NCBI GenBank assembly: GCA_020465985.1
Contig: JAANYP010007199.1
Span: 372,001-436,000 of the forward strand
DNA length: 64,000 bases
Source: Centrapalus pauciflorus
Lineage: Eukaryota; Streptophyta; Magnoliopsida; Asterales; Asteraceae
Direction: 5' to 3'
The first letter of the stretch is position 1. Each line of letters starts with the position of its first letter. A model generated the notes under the pieces. That model was not told the DNA's origin. It was given only the letters and a program-made list of their open reading frames with translations, and ran no database searches. A program made the position numbers and the translations under genes. Positions 20,726-32,578 of the stretch are shown piece after piece.

Positions 20726-23700
20726 GAGATTACTACAGGTCCAAACAACAAGTGGTTCGTCGACAGTGGTTGCTCCAGGCACATGACGGGGGAAAGAAGT
20801 CTACTCACAGACTTCAAGGGAGGGAATCGGGGATTCGTATCATTCGCGGGTAACAAAGGTGGAAATATCACGGGTACCGGAGTGGTCGCTAATGGGACAA
20901 TCAAGTTGGACCAAGTTTATCACGTTGATAAACTGGTTCATAATCTCAATTGTGTATCTCAAATCTGTGATAAGAAGAACTCGGTGTTATTTACTGACAC
21001 TGAGGCGTTAGTGCTAAAGCCGGGATTCAAAATTCCTGAAGAATGGGTATTTATGCGGGCGCCAAGGAAAAACGACTTGTACATGCTGGATATGAACAAG
21101 CCGGAGACATCGATGGGGCCAATTTGTCTATTATCCAAAGCTTCGGAGACGGAATCCGTACTGTGGCACAGACGCATGGCTCACCTGCACCTAAGGAAGA
21201 TGAATTACATAACGAAAAATGGACTGGTGCAGGGTGTGCCAATGAAGAGCTTTCAGTTCGAGGACAAGTGTCTACCGTGCATGAAGGGCAAGCAACATAA
21301 AAAGACACACAAGTCCAAGAAGCAGAACTCGATATCCTCAACATTCGATTTGTTGCATATGGACCTTTTCGGCCCTATCAACAAAAGGAGTATAGGAGGT
21401 AGTTGGTTTTGTTTAGTTATCACTGACGATTACTCACGTTTTTCTTGGGTTTTCTTTTTAGGTACAAAGGACGAGACGGCTTCCAAGCTTATCGGGTTCT
21501 TAGACCAAGTGGAGAACTCCTAATGAACAACGGTTAAAAATATTCGTAGTGAAAATGGGACTGAATTCAAAAACTTTGTAATTGGTGTATATTGCCTATC
21601 AAAGGGCATAGTGCATCAATTCAGTGCACCATATGAACCTCAACAAAATGGGGTGGCCGAACGTAAAAATAGAACATTGATTAAAGCTGCAAGGACTATG
21701 CTTTCGGATTCAAAGCTTCCTACCATGTTTTGGGGGGAGGCAGTGAATACCGCGTGCCATATTTTAAATCGAGTCCTTACAGTCAAATCTTTGAACAAAA
21801 CATGCTATGAAATTTTAAATAAACGGCCACCTAACTTAACTAGATTCGAACCGTTTGGAGTACCATGCAATTTATTGCGTACAAAACATCAACCGAAGTT
21901 TGGTGAAAAGGCTGACGAAGGATACTTCCTAGGTTACGTGCCGAACTCACCAAACAAACCGGTTTTTAACAAAACGAGTGGTATTGCGGAGATTGTGTAT
22001 AATATTGAAGTCACAAGTTATACACATGAACCCCAAACTGGTCCGGAATGGATATTTGACTATGATAAGTTATTTGAGTCATTTAACATTCCTTTGGATG
22101 ATACTGCAGGTACAATCGAAAAGGACATGGCGACGTTGCACCTGAATGACGATGGCCATATCTTTCCAAGGACCACGTTTGAATCTACATCCGAGCCTAC
22201 TGCGACTGTAGATAGATCTCCAGAAGTTGCTGATCAAGAAGCACCTAACACTGAGAATCAGACTCAAGCATCAAGTTCCAACTCTGAGGAAAATGTCCAT
22301 GAGGAGGAAAATGTAGAAGCTGAGCCTGTTCCACCATTAGGTGAAATAGGATCTAACTTAGGAGATAATCTAAGGGTTGATGAAATAGAGACCTCTAGGA
22401 TTAACAAGAACCATCCAACAGAAAGAATCATAGGAAATCCTAACGAGGGTGTGAGGACTCGGAGTAGTGTAAATAACAAAACCGTGTTGTTGTCGATGAT
22501 AAACGACTCCGAGGCATATCACACATGTCTATATTCATGTTTCATATCGCAAGTAGAGCCTAAAAATGTGCAAATGGCACTTAAGGATAACTCATGGGTT
22601 GAAGCGATGCAGGAAGAACTTTCGCAATTTAGGAAGCTAGAAGTGTGGGAGTTAGTTCCATTACCTCGAGGGGAAGTTGCTATAGGAACCAAATGGGTAT
22701 TTAAGTGCAAAAGGGACGATTGGGGTATAGTCACGCGCAACAAGGCTAGGTTAGTTGTAAAGGGTTTCAACCAAGAGGAGGGAATCGATTACAACGAGGT
22801 TTTTGCACCAGTAGCAAGGCTGGAAGCCATTAGGTTGTTTTTAGCTTTTGCCTCCTTCAAGGGCTTTAAGGTATATCAGTTAGATGTTAAGAGTGCTTTC
22901 CTATATGGGAAAGTGAAGGAGTTGGTGTACGTAGAACAACCACCCGGATTTACAGATCCAAAATATCCTGATAGAGTATATCACTTAGATAAGGCTCTAT
23001 ATGGATTGCATCAGGCACCTAGGGCGTGGTATGAGACTCTATCCAACCATCTGTTAGAAAACGGTTTTGAAAGGGGTAGGATAGATAGTACTCTCTTTGT
23101 TAAGAGAAAGGGAGAACACTTTATCTTGGTACAAGTGTACGTCGATGATATCATCTTTGGATCATTAGACGAACAGATGTGCAAAGATTTCGAGAAGGTG
23201 ATGAAGTCTAAGTTCGAGATGAGTGCTATGGGAGAGTTAAATTTCTTTTTAGGGTTACAAGTTGACTAGAAGAAGGAAGGGATGTTTATCCATCAGACTA
23301 AGTATGTCTATGACATATTAGAACGTTTCGGGATGGAAGGAACTAACTTGACTGCCCATTTCAGCACGCCGATTCAAGTGAATCATAATCTCGGGCCGGG
23401 TACTGAAAGTGATACTGATGTGGATCCGACTTTTTATCGGGCCATGATTGGATCACTTATGTATTTAACTGCTTCAAGACATGACATAATGTTTGATGTG
23501 TGTATTTGTGCTAGGTTTCAAGCGAATCCGAAGGAGATGCATATGAAAGCTGTGAAGCGGATTCTACGATACCTCAAGTCGAAACTGAAGCTGGGTCTTT
23601 GGTATCACGCGGAGGGAGATCTAGAGTTGGAGGCTTTCACGGATTCTGACTACGGAGGATGTAGCTTGACGCGCAAATCAACAACTGGAGGTTGTCAGTT

Positions 23701-24094
23701 CCTAGGAGGGAGATTGGTATCCTGGCAATGCAAGAAACAAACATCGGTAGCCGTGTCAACGTGCGAGGCCGAGTATGTTGCTGCTGGTAGTTGCTGCTCA
23801 CAGGTTCTGTGGATACAACAACAATTGCGGGATTACGGTTTGGCTTACACTTAAACTCCAATTAGGATAGACAATCAATCTACAATTGCTATAACTAATA
23901 ATCCAGTTAAACACAACAAAACAAAGCACATAGACATAAGGCATCATTTTATTCGTGATTGTGCTGAAAAGAACTTAATCAAACTGGTAAAAGTGACAAC
24001 AGAAGATAATAATGCAGATTTATTTACCAAAGCGTTTGATAAGTCACGGTTTGAGTATTTAATTCAACTAAATGGAATGCGCAACCCAGAGTAA
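20720..24094 (+). pseudogene. pol: Pol of element C, first copy, with in-frame stops
   Basis: Same 1,125-codon length as B pol and no frameshift. Domains in order: protease (DSG at about residue 16), HHCC pre-integrase region, integrase, RT (YVDDIIFGS) and RNase H (DSDYGG, CEAEY). Four stops break it: a tandem TAA TGA at about 21521-21526, CAG to TAG at about 23267-23269 and CAA to TAA at 23852-23854. The second catalytic aspartate of integrase, in SDNGTEF, is changed to Glu. The Cys-for-Ser change in HNLNCVSQ relative to B recurs in the second copy. C would therefore need proteins from another copy. From 20936 onward this gene belongs to duplication unit 1. Confidence 0.9.
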
Positions 24095-24677
24095 TTGGAC
24101 CTTAGTATTAGTAGCTTATTTTCTTTTTAGTCGTAGTATTTCTTTCTTTACAGTAGTCTGCTAATTTAGGAAAGTTTCTATTTTTGGTAAGTTTCTAGTT
24201 TTGGTAAGTTAGTAGGTTAGCTTATTTATTGCTATTTCTTATGAAAAACAAAAGAAAAAAGAGAGAAAATCATAAAATTACAAAAAAAGAGAATATCAGA
24301 AAATGAGTTAAGTCTTAGATACATAGGTTCAAAGTGACGAAAATTAGCACAGTCGTTACAAACTCTAAGTGTTTAGGCTTTCACACATAATGCAACTAAA
24401 TTCTAAGTGTTATACTTTATTTATTTTGATGTGTTGGTAGGCATAATACATGTAGGGAATCTCAAGGCCAATAAAATATTCTAGAAAAAGTCAAGCGTGT
24501 CACTAACTTAGATGTACGACCAATCGATCTTAATTTTTATGTTCAAGACATACAAACTTTGAGTTTAAATGAGGTATGCAAACTTTCTGGGGATGTATGG
24601 CAACATCAAATACATTTTGAAAATGGAAAGAATAGAAATATCATACAAAACTGAGAGTCGAAAACATGCAACTCTGT

Positions 24678-24836
24678 TGTACGTAAGTACAGACCTGTTG
24701 TCTCTGTTTAGATTCGGGTTAGCAGATATGTCGCTTTGTTGTACGTCAGTACAGACCTGTCACCGCTGTCTTACTAACTTTAAGAATAAACCTTAAGTCA
24801 AACTAAGACACTTGTTGTATGAAAATACAGACCTGT
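24678..24836 (+). other. Three-hairpin module downstream of pol (C, copy 1)
   Basis: TGTAC-GTAA-GTACA at 24678-24691, TGTAC-GTCA-GTACA at 24740-24753 and TGTAT-GAAA-ATACA at 24816-24829, each followed by GACCTGT. Stems are perfect and spacing is 62 and 76 bases. Confidence 0.6.
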
Positions 24837-25502
24837 GTCCGATGTTTGTCTTTTAATGAAAGTTTGCAAATACCAACAAGTTAGAATCTTAGTCTGTGTG
24901 CCTTGATCATAAAAGTATGTCTATGTCTGAGTCACGTAAGATAATTTCCTGATAAATAAAAATGCCAAGAGATATTCCGAAATGTAGAATGTTTAAAGGG
25001 GTAAAATACCAACAATCGGCTAAATAGGTATGTCACGACAAATAATCAAAGGAATCAAAAAATTCCTAAGTGTGAAAGTTTAAATACTGAAAGTAAGTAT
25101 CAGACATCGCTATCTGATTGAACCTTTCTTAGACTATACTCATCAAAAATATTTTTTTTAGAGTTTAGCATAGGTTGTTAATTTTAATAAGTTTAGCATA
25201 AGTCTTAGTTAATTTTTTAGTCAAGTTAAAAATTTTCTAGGTTTACTTGTCTTATTTTATTTCATTTTATTTTACCTTAGTTTATTTTATTTTATTTTAT
25301 TTTATTTTAGTTTAATTTTTACTTAGGTAAAAGGTCAAAAATTACTGAGGGTGCATTCAAAGTTGGATAAAATAAACATTGCGTGAAATATCGTGTGCTT
25401 AGGGTAAAAGATTGGGCATAGTTTATCTTGTTACACAATACCGTAGAAAAAGGTTGAAAAAGTTAGAGTTATTTAAAAAATTTTCGAAATTTTTCTAAGT
25501 GT

Positions 25503-25700
25503 TTGGTGGTTTCGAGTTTAGGACAGACTCGAATGTGGAAGGATTCGAATCTGTCAGTAGATTCGAGTCTAGCCTTAGACTCGAAGGTTGGTAGTATATA
25601 TAGGTCAACAGTGAAGACATTTAATTCTTACTGTTTTCGAATCTACTGTCTCGAATCTATTTTGGCGATCTCGAATCTGTTCTCGAGTCTACCGTATCTC
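25503..25700 (+). promoter_or_regulatory. TTCGA motif array with internal TATA box (C, copy 1)
   Basis: Eight or more TTCGA/CTCGA words around TATATATA at 25595-25602. Same order as in A and B. Downstream to the donor-like site there is no ATG. Confidence 0.4.
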
Positions 25701-25870
25701 TCCTAAACGACATTTTGTCGTGTTTAAAGCTAGTGTGTTCGATTCTACTACTGTATCTAGGTATCATCAACTTGATTGTACAAGATTCATGTGGTTTTAT
25801 ACACTATTTTAGGCTAAATCATCGATTTTTGAAGGTTTAAGGGTCGAAATAGGGTTTTTACAAAATTACC

Positions 25871-25901
25871 AAGATTCATGTGGTTTTATACACTATTCTA
25901 G
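25871..25901 (+). other. Templated filler at a deletion junction (C, copy 1)
   Basis: The 31-base GATTCATGTGG...CTATTCTAG stretch repeats the sequence at 25782 (one difference) and sits exactly where about 0.5 kb, including the env-like start codon, is missing relative to A. It recurs at 32548-32578. Confidence 0.7.
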
Positions 25902-27612
25902 GATCGGTTTTGCACTATCTCATAATGTGCAGCTAGTGTTACCATATATTCGGAAATTCTATGATCATTTGCAGGTAGACTGCTCGGTCACACCGACAGT
26001 GCTACGCAGTCGTATTGCTGGACAACCGCTGGTATTCTCGGCAGATATGCTGTGACAAGTGTTGCAGCTGGGCACTCAAGAAGAAGAATCGGGTCCGATA
26101 GAGTTTCCTCTGAACATAAGGCAAGCAGCCTTTCAGAGAATGGGATATAGTCTCGATGCGACAAAAGTGTCATACATGAAAAGCGGGTTAATTGGACAGT
26201 GGAGGTTTTTGGCGCATGTATTTATGGTATGCTTTGCTCCAAAGAAAGCAGGGTTTGATTATATGGTTGCGAAGATGCAGTCGGGGATAGTCGCGATGGT
26301 TTATAATCGACCATACAGCTTTTCGGAGATGTTTTTCTCTGAATTTGTTCACCAAATAACCGCACCAGAAAATCAACAGTTCTTGTTATATCCGCGGTTC
26401 ATTATGATGATGATCAGGCATTTCTTGCCAAATCTGCCGCCGTCAAATGACATTCAAAGTGTTGCTGTTATGGACAAAAGGATCTTCGCTGATTGTTCCT
26501 CACACCGAGGAAGGTTGGCTGTTCCAGTGGAGCGTCCATTATTCGGAGCAATCTTGGACAGGAACTTTGAAGCCCCGGATGTTGCCAACTGGGCAGGGGT
26601 AGTCGAATGTCAAGCAACACAACCACAGCCACAACAACAACAGCAGCCACAGCCACAGCGTGTTCAAAGGCGTCGACAACGACCAGCTGCGAGTCAAACT
26701 CAGGCGTCAAGGCCTTCGACAAGTCAGCAACCAGAAGTTCAAGAAGCCGGGCCATCAAATGTTCCAACTGAAGCTGAGCAACTGTGCCAAACGCTTAATG
26801 AAATCTGGGAGGCAGGTCCTCATGCGAACGAAGATGTCGCTGCAGCATTAGTAGGTGAACTACTTAGTCCACCAGAAGGAGAGGAAGACGTGTTAAGAGA
26901 TGTTGATGAATATATGCCAGAACAAGCTGATAAAGTATTGTCATCATCAGAAACCGAGTCAGAAGAAATGGAGGAGCTAGAGGTTGAAGCTCCTGAATCA
27001 GTGGCTACAAAACCTAATATTCAAATCGGAACGTATGGATCTAGGTTGGTAGTTAATGAAGAAGCATCGACGAGGAGAGTAGCAAGGGAATCTGATGATT
27101 CAGATTTTGAAGAGGAGGAAGTTGCTCCCTTAGTGACTCGGCAAAGGGCCAAGCGTCACAGGTTTATGCAAGGGTCATCCTCAGCATCCGATGCACAACA
27201 ACCTCAAACTCAAACTCCAGAACCTCAAGCAACCGCTCCACCACCACCACCACCTCAACATGAACCATATATTCCATCCCCAATTCGCCCAACTCCTATA
27301 CAATCCATTCCATCTACTTCGACCACCTACGCTGACAATCAGAGGTTTGTGCAGCTCAAGGGACGCGTTGACTTCCAACATGTCCAAATCCTAGCCCTAA
27401 CAAAGGCGATCGGCGAACTCCAGGAACATAATGCAAATCTTGATAAGGATAATGCCGAGTTGAAAAAGATTGTGGAGAATGTCAGCGAAGAGAACACAGA
27501 GTTAAAGTCCTTTATTGCAGATCAATCGTCAGAGATCCGATCGATGCGGTCCCTCCTTGAGCAGCTCATGAAAAATCTAAACGCTCAAGGGAGACAAGTT
27601 GTAGGGATCATG
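25902..27612 (+). pseudogene. Env-like ORF of C, first copy, fused to pol by the duplication
   Basis: About the first 40 residues are missing through the deletion at 25901. A TGA at 26053-26055, a CGA/CGT-to-TGA type change, interrupts the conserved N-terminal domain. After that the frame is open through the Gln/Arg-rich, acidic and coiled-coil regions and reads across the duplication junction at 27612/27613 into the pre-integrase part of pol, ending at 28200. The resulting 713-codon ORF (26059-28200) is an accidental env-like/pol chimera. Nothing suggests that it is used. Confidence 0.85.
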
Positions 27613-30600
27613 GTTCATAATCTCAATTGTGTATCTCAAATCTGTGATAAGAAGAACTCGGTGTTATTTACTGACACTGAGGCGTTAGTGCTAAAGCCGG
27701 GATTCAAAATTCCTGAAGAATGGGTATTTATGCGGGCGCCAAGGAAAAACGACTTGTACATGCTGGATATGAACAAGCCGGAGACATCGATGGGGCCAAT
27801 TTGTCTATTATCCAAAGCTTCGGAGACGGAATCCGTACTGTGGCACAGACGCATGGCTCACCTGCACCTAAGGAAGATGAATTACATAACGAAAAATGGA
27901 CTGGTGCAGGGTGTGCCAATGAAGAGCTTTCAGTTCGAGGACAAGTGTCTACCGTGCATGAAGGGCAAGCAACATAAAAAGACACACAAGTCCAAGAAGC
28001 AGAACTCGATATCCTCAACATTCGATTTGTTGCATATGGACCTTTTCGGCCCTATCAACAAAAGGAGTATAGGAGGTAGTTGGTTTTGTTTAGTTATCAC
28101 TGACGATTACTCACGTTTTTCTTGGGTTTTCTTTTTAGGTACAAAGGACGAGACGGCTTCCAAGCTTATCGGGTTCTTAGACCAAGTGGAGAACTCCTAA
28201 TGAACAACGGTTAAAAATATTCGTAGTGAAAATGGGACTGAATTCAAAAACTTTGTAATTGGTGTATATTGCCTATCAAAGGGCATAGTGCATCAATTCA
28301 GTGCACCATATGAACCTCAACAAAATGGGGTGGCCGAACGTAAAAATAGAACATTGATTAAAGCTGCAAGGACTATGCTTTCGGATTCAAAGCTTCCTAC
28401 CATGTTTTGGGGGGAGGCAGTGAATACCGCGTGCCATATTTTAAATCGAGTCCTTACAGTCAAATCTTTGAACAAAACATGCTATGAAATTTTAAATAAA
28501 CGGCCACCTAACTTAACTAGATTCGAACCGTTTGGAGTACCATGCAATTTATTGCGTACAAAACATCAACCGAAGTTTGGTGAAAAGGCTGACGAAGGAT
28601 ACTTCCTAGGTTACGTGCCGAACTCACCAAACAAACCGGTTTTTAACAAAACGAGTGGTATTGCGGAGATTGTGTATAATATTGAAGTCACAAGTTATAC
28701 ACATGAACCCCAAACTGGTCCGGAATGGATATTTGACTATGATAAGTTATTTGAGTCATTTAACATTCCTTTGGATGATACTGCAGGTACAATCGAAAAG
28801 GACATGGCGACGTTGCACCTGAATGACGATGGCCATATCTTTCCAAGGACCACGTTTGAATCTACATCCGAGCCTACTGCGACTGTAGATAGATCTCCAG
28901 AAGTTGCTGATCAAGAAGCACCTAACACTGAGAATCAGACTCAAGCATCAAGTTCCAACTCTGAGGAAAATGTCCATGAGGAGGAAAATGTAGAAGCTGA
29001 GCCTGTTCCACCATTAGGTGAAATAGGATCTAACTTAGGAGATAATCTAAGGGTTGATGAAATAGAGACCTCTAGGATTAACAAGAACCATCCAACAGAA
29101 AGAATCATAGGAAATCCTAACGAGGGTGTGAGGACTCGGAGTAGTGTAAATAACAAAACCGTGTTGTTGTCGATGATAAACGACTCCGAGGCATATCACA
29201 CATGTCTATATTCATGTTTCATATCGCAAGTAGAGCCTAAAAATGTGCAAATGGCACTTAAGGATAACTCATGGGTTGAAGCGATGCAGGAAGAACTTTC
29301 GCAATTTAGGAAGCTAGAAGTGTGGGAGTTAGTTCCATTACCTCGAGGGGAAGTTGCTATAGGAACCAAATGGGTATTTAAGTGCAAAAGGGACGATTGG
29401 GGTATAGTCACGCGCAACAAGGCTAGGTTAGTTGTAAAGGGTTTCAACCAAGAGGAGGGAATCGATTACAACGAGGTTTTTGCACCAGTAGCAAGGCTGG
29501 AAGCCATTAGGTTGTTTTTAGCTTTTGCCTCCTTCAAGGGCTTTAAGGTATATCAGTTAGATGTTAAGAGTGCTTTCCTATATGGGAAAGTGAAGGAGTT
29601 GGTGTACGTAGAACAACCACCCGGATTTACAGATCCAAAATATCCTGATAGAGTATATCACTTAGATAAGGCTCTATATGGATTGCATCAGGCACCTAGG
29701 GCGTGGTATGAGACTCTATCCAACCATCTGTTAGAAAACGGTTTTGAAAGGGGTAGGATAGATAGTACTCTCTTTGTTAAGAGAAAGGGAGAACACTTTA
29801 TCTTGGTACAAGTGTACGTCGATGATATCATCTTTGGATCATTAGACGAACAGATGTGCAAAGATTTCGAGAAGGTGATGAAGTCTAAGTTCGAGATGAG
29901 TGCTATGGGAGAGTTAAATTTCTTTTTAGGGTTACAAGTTGACTAGAAGAAGGAAGGGATGTTTATCCATCAGACTAAGTATGTCTATGACATATTAGAA
30001 CGTTTCGGGATGGAAGGAACTAACTTGACTGCCCATTTCAGCACGCCGATTCAAGTGAATCATAATCTCGGGCCGGGTACTGAAAGTGATACTGATGTGG
30101 ATCCGACTTTTTATCGGGCCATGATTGGATCACTTATGTATTTAACTGCTTCAAGACATGACATAATGTTTGATGTGTGTATTTGTGCTAGGTTTCAAGC
30201 GAATCCGAAGGAGATGCATATGAAAGCTGTGAAGCGGATTCTACGATACCTCAAGTCGAAACTGAAGCTGGGTCTTTGGTATCACGCGGAGGGAGATCTA
30301 GAGTTGGAGGCTTTCACGGATTCTGACTACGGAGGATGTAGCTTGACGCGCAAATCAACAACTGGAGGTTGTCAGTTCCTAGGAGGGAGATTGGTATCCT
30401 GGCAATGCAAGAAACAAACATCGGTAGCCGTGTCAACGTGCGAGGCCGAGTATGTTGCTGCTGGTAGTTGCTGCTCACAGGTTCTGTGGATACAACAACA
30501 ATTGCGGGATTACGGTTTGGCTTACACTTAAACTCCAATTAGGATAGACAATCAATCTACAATTGCTATAACTAATAATCCAGTTAAACACAACAAAACA

Positions 30601-30771
30601 AAGCACATAGACATAAGGCATCATTTTATTCGTGATTGTGCTGAAAAGAACTTAATCAAACTGGTAAAAGTGACAACAGAAGATAATAATGCAGATTTAT
30701 TTACCAAAGCGTTTGATAAGTCACGGTTTGAGTATTTAATTCAACTAAATGGAATGCGCAACCCAGAGTAA
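27613..30771 (+). pseudogene. pol: Pol of C, second copy, lacking protease
   Basis: Copy of pol from residue about 73 to the end. It shares the tandem TAA TGA (about 28198-28203), the Glu substitution in the integrase SDNGTEF motif, the TAG at 29944-29946 and the TAA at 30529-30531 with copy one. Shared breaks show that the duplication followed these mutations. It lacks the protease and any start of its own. Confidence 0.9.
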
Positions 30772-32557
30772 TTGGACCTTAGTATTAGTAGCTTATTTTC
30801 TTTTTAGTCGTAGTATTTCTTTCTTTACAGTAGTCTGCTAATTTAGGAAAGTTTCTATTTTTGGTAAGTTTCTAGTTTTGGTAAGTTAGTAGGTTAGCTT
30901 ATTTATTGCTATTTCTTATGAAAAACAAAAGAAAAAAGAGAGAAAATCATAAAATTACAAAAAAAGAGAATATCAGAAAATGAGTTAAGTCTTAGATACA
31001 TAGGTTCAAAGTGACGAAAATTAGCACAGTCGTTACAAACTCTAAGTGTTTAGGCTTTCACACATAATGCAACTAAATTCTAAGTGTTATACTTTATTTA
31101 TTTTGATGTGTTGGTAGGCATAATACATGTAGGGAATCTCAAGGCCAATAAAATATTCTAGAAAAAGTCAAGCGTGTCACTAACTTAGATGTACGACCAA
31201 TCGATCTTAATTTTTATGTTCAAGACATACAAACTTTGAGTTTAAATGAGGTATGCAAACTTTCTGGGGATGTATGGCAACATCAAATACATTTTGAAAA
31301 TGGAAAGAATAGAAATATCATACAAAACTGAGAGTCGAAAACATGCAACTCTGTTGTACGTAAGTACAGACCTGTTGTCTCTGTTTAGATTCGGGTTAGC
31401 AGATATGTCGCTTTGTTGTACGTCAGTACAGACCTGTCACCGCTGTCTTACTAACTTTAAGAATAAACCTTAAGTCAAACTAAGACACTTGTTGTATGAA
31501 AATACAGACCTGTGTCCGATGTTTGTCTTTTAATGAAAGTTTGCAAATACCAACAAGTTAGAATCTTAGTCTGTGTGCCTTGATCATAAAAGTATGTCTA
31601 TGTCTGAGTCACGTAAGATAATTTCCTGATAAATAAAAATGCCAAGAGATATTCCGAAATGTAGAATGTTTAAAGGGGTAAAATACCAACAATCGGCTAA
31701 ATAGGTATGTCACGACAAATAATCAAAGGAATCAAAAAATTCCTAAGTGTGAAAGTTTAAATACTGAAAGTAAGTATCAGACATCGCTATCTGATTGAAC
31801 CTTTCTTAGACTATACTCATCAAAAATATTTTTTTTAGAGTTTAGCATAGGTTGTTAATTTTAATAAGTTTAGCATAAGTCTTAGTTAATTTTTTAGTCA
31901 AGTTAAAAATTTTCTAGGTTTACTTGTCTTATTTTATTTCATTTTATTTTACCTTAGTTTATTTTATTTTATTTTATTTTATTTTAGTTTAATTTTTACT
32001 TAGGTAAAAGGTCAAAAATTACTGAGGGTGCATTCAAAGTTGGATAAAATAAACATTGCGTGAAATATCGTGTGCTTAGGGTAAAAGATTGGGCATAGTT
32101 TATCTTGTTACACAATACCGTAGAAAAAGGTTGAAAAAGTTAGAGTTATTTAAAAAATTTTCGAAATTTTTCTAAGTGTTTGGTGGTTTCGAGTTTAGGA
32201 CAGACTCGAATGTGGAAGGATTCGAATCTGTCAGTAGATTCGAGTCTAGCCTTAGACTCGAAGGTTGGTAGTATATATAGGTCAACAGTGAAGACATTTA
32301 ATTCTTACTGTTTTCGAATCTACTGTCTCGAATCTATTTTGGCGATCTCGAATCTGTTCTCGAGTCTACCGTATCTCTCCTAAACGACATTTTGTCGTGT
32401 TTAAAGCTAGTGTGTTCGATTCTACTACTGTATCTAGGTATCATCAACTTGATTGTACAAGATTCATGTGGTTTTATACACTATTTTAGGCTAAATCATC
32501 GATTTTTGAAGGTTTAAGGGTCGAAATAGGGTTTTTACAAAATTACCAAGATTCATG
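30772..32557 (+). other. Pol-to-env spacer of C, second copy
   Basis: Repeat of 24095-25880, including hairpins (31355-31368, 31417-31430, 31493-31506), the TTCGA array (32180-32377), TATATATA at 32272-32279 and the filler at 32548-32578. Confidence 0.85.
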
Positions 32558-32578
32558 TGGTTTTATACACTATTCTAG

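Larger units (their letters stand above)
24095..25880 (+). other. Pol-to-env spacer of C, first copy
   Basis: Non-coding region equivalent to the spacers of A and B: hairpin series 24678-24836, TTTTA repeats about 25255-25310, TTCGA motif array 25503-25700 with TATATATA at 25595-25602, and donor-like ATCTAG|GTATCATC near 25760. The part that would contain the acceptor and the env-like start is deleted. Confidence 0.8.
20936..27612 (+). repeat. Tandem duplication unit 1 in element C (6,677 bp)
   Basis: Unit 1 starts within pol after the protease and ends within the coiled coil of the env-like ORF. The adjoining 27613-34289 repeats it at a constant offset of 6,677. Every ORF translation and the non-coding stretches I compared are identical, shared stop codons included. 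The junction shows only a shared TG at the breakpoints. Confidence 0.95.

Noticed and set aside
26059..28200. 713-codon fusion ORF as a new functional protein
   Set aside because: It exists only because of the duplication junction, lacks a proper start and joins unrelated halves.
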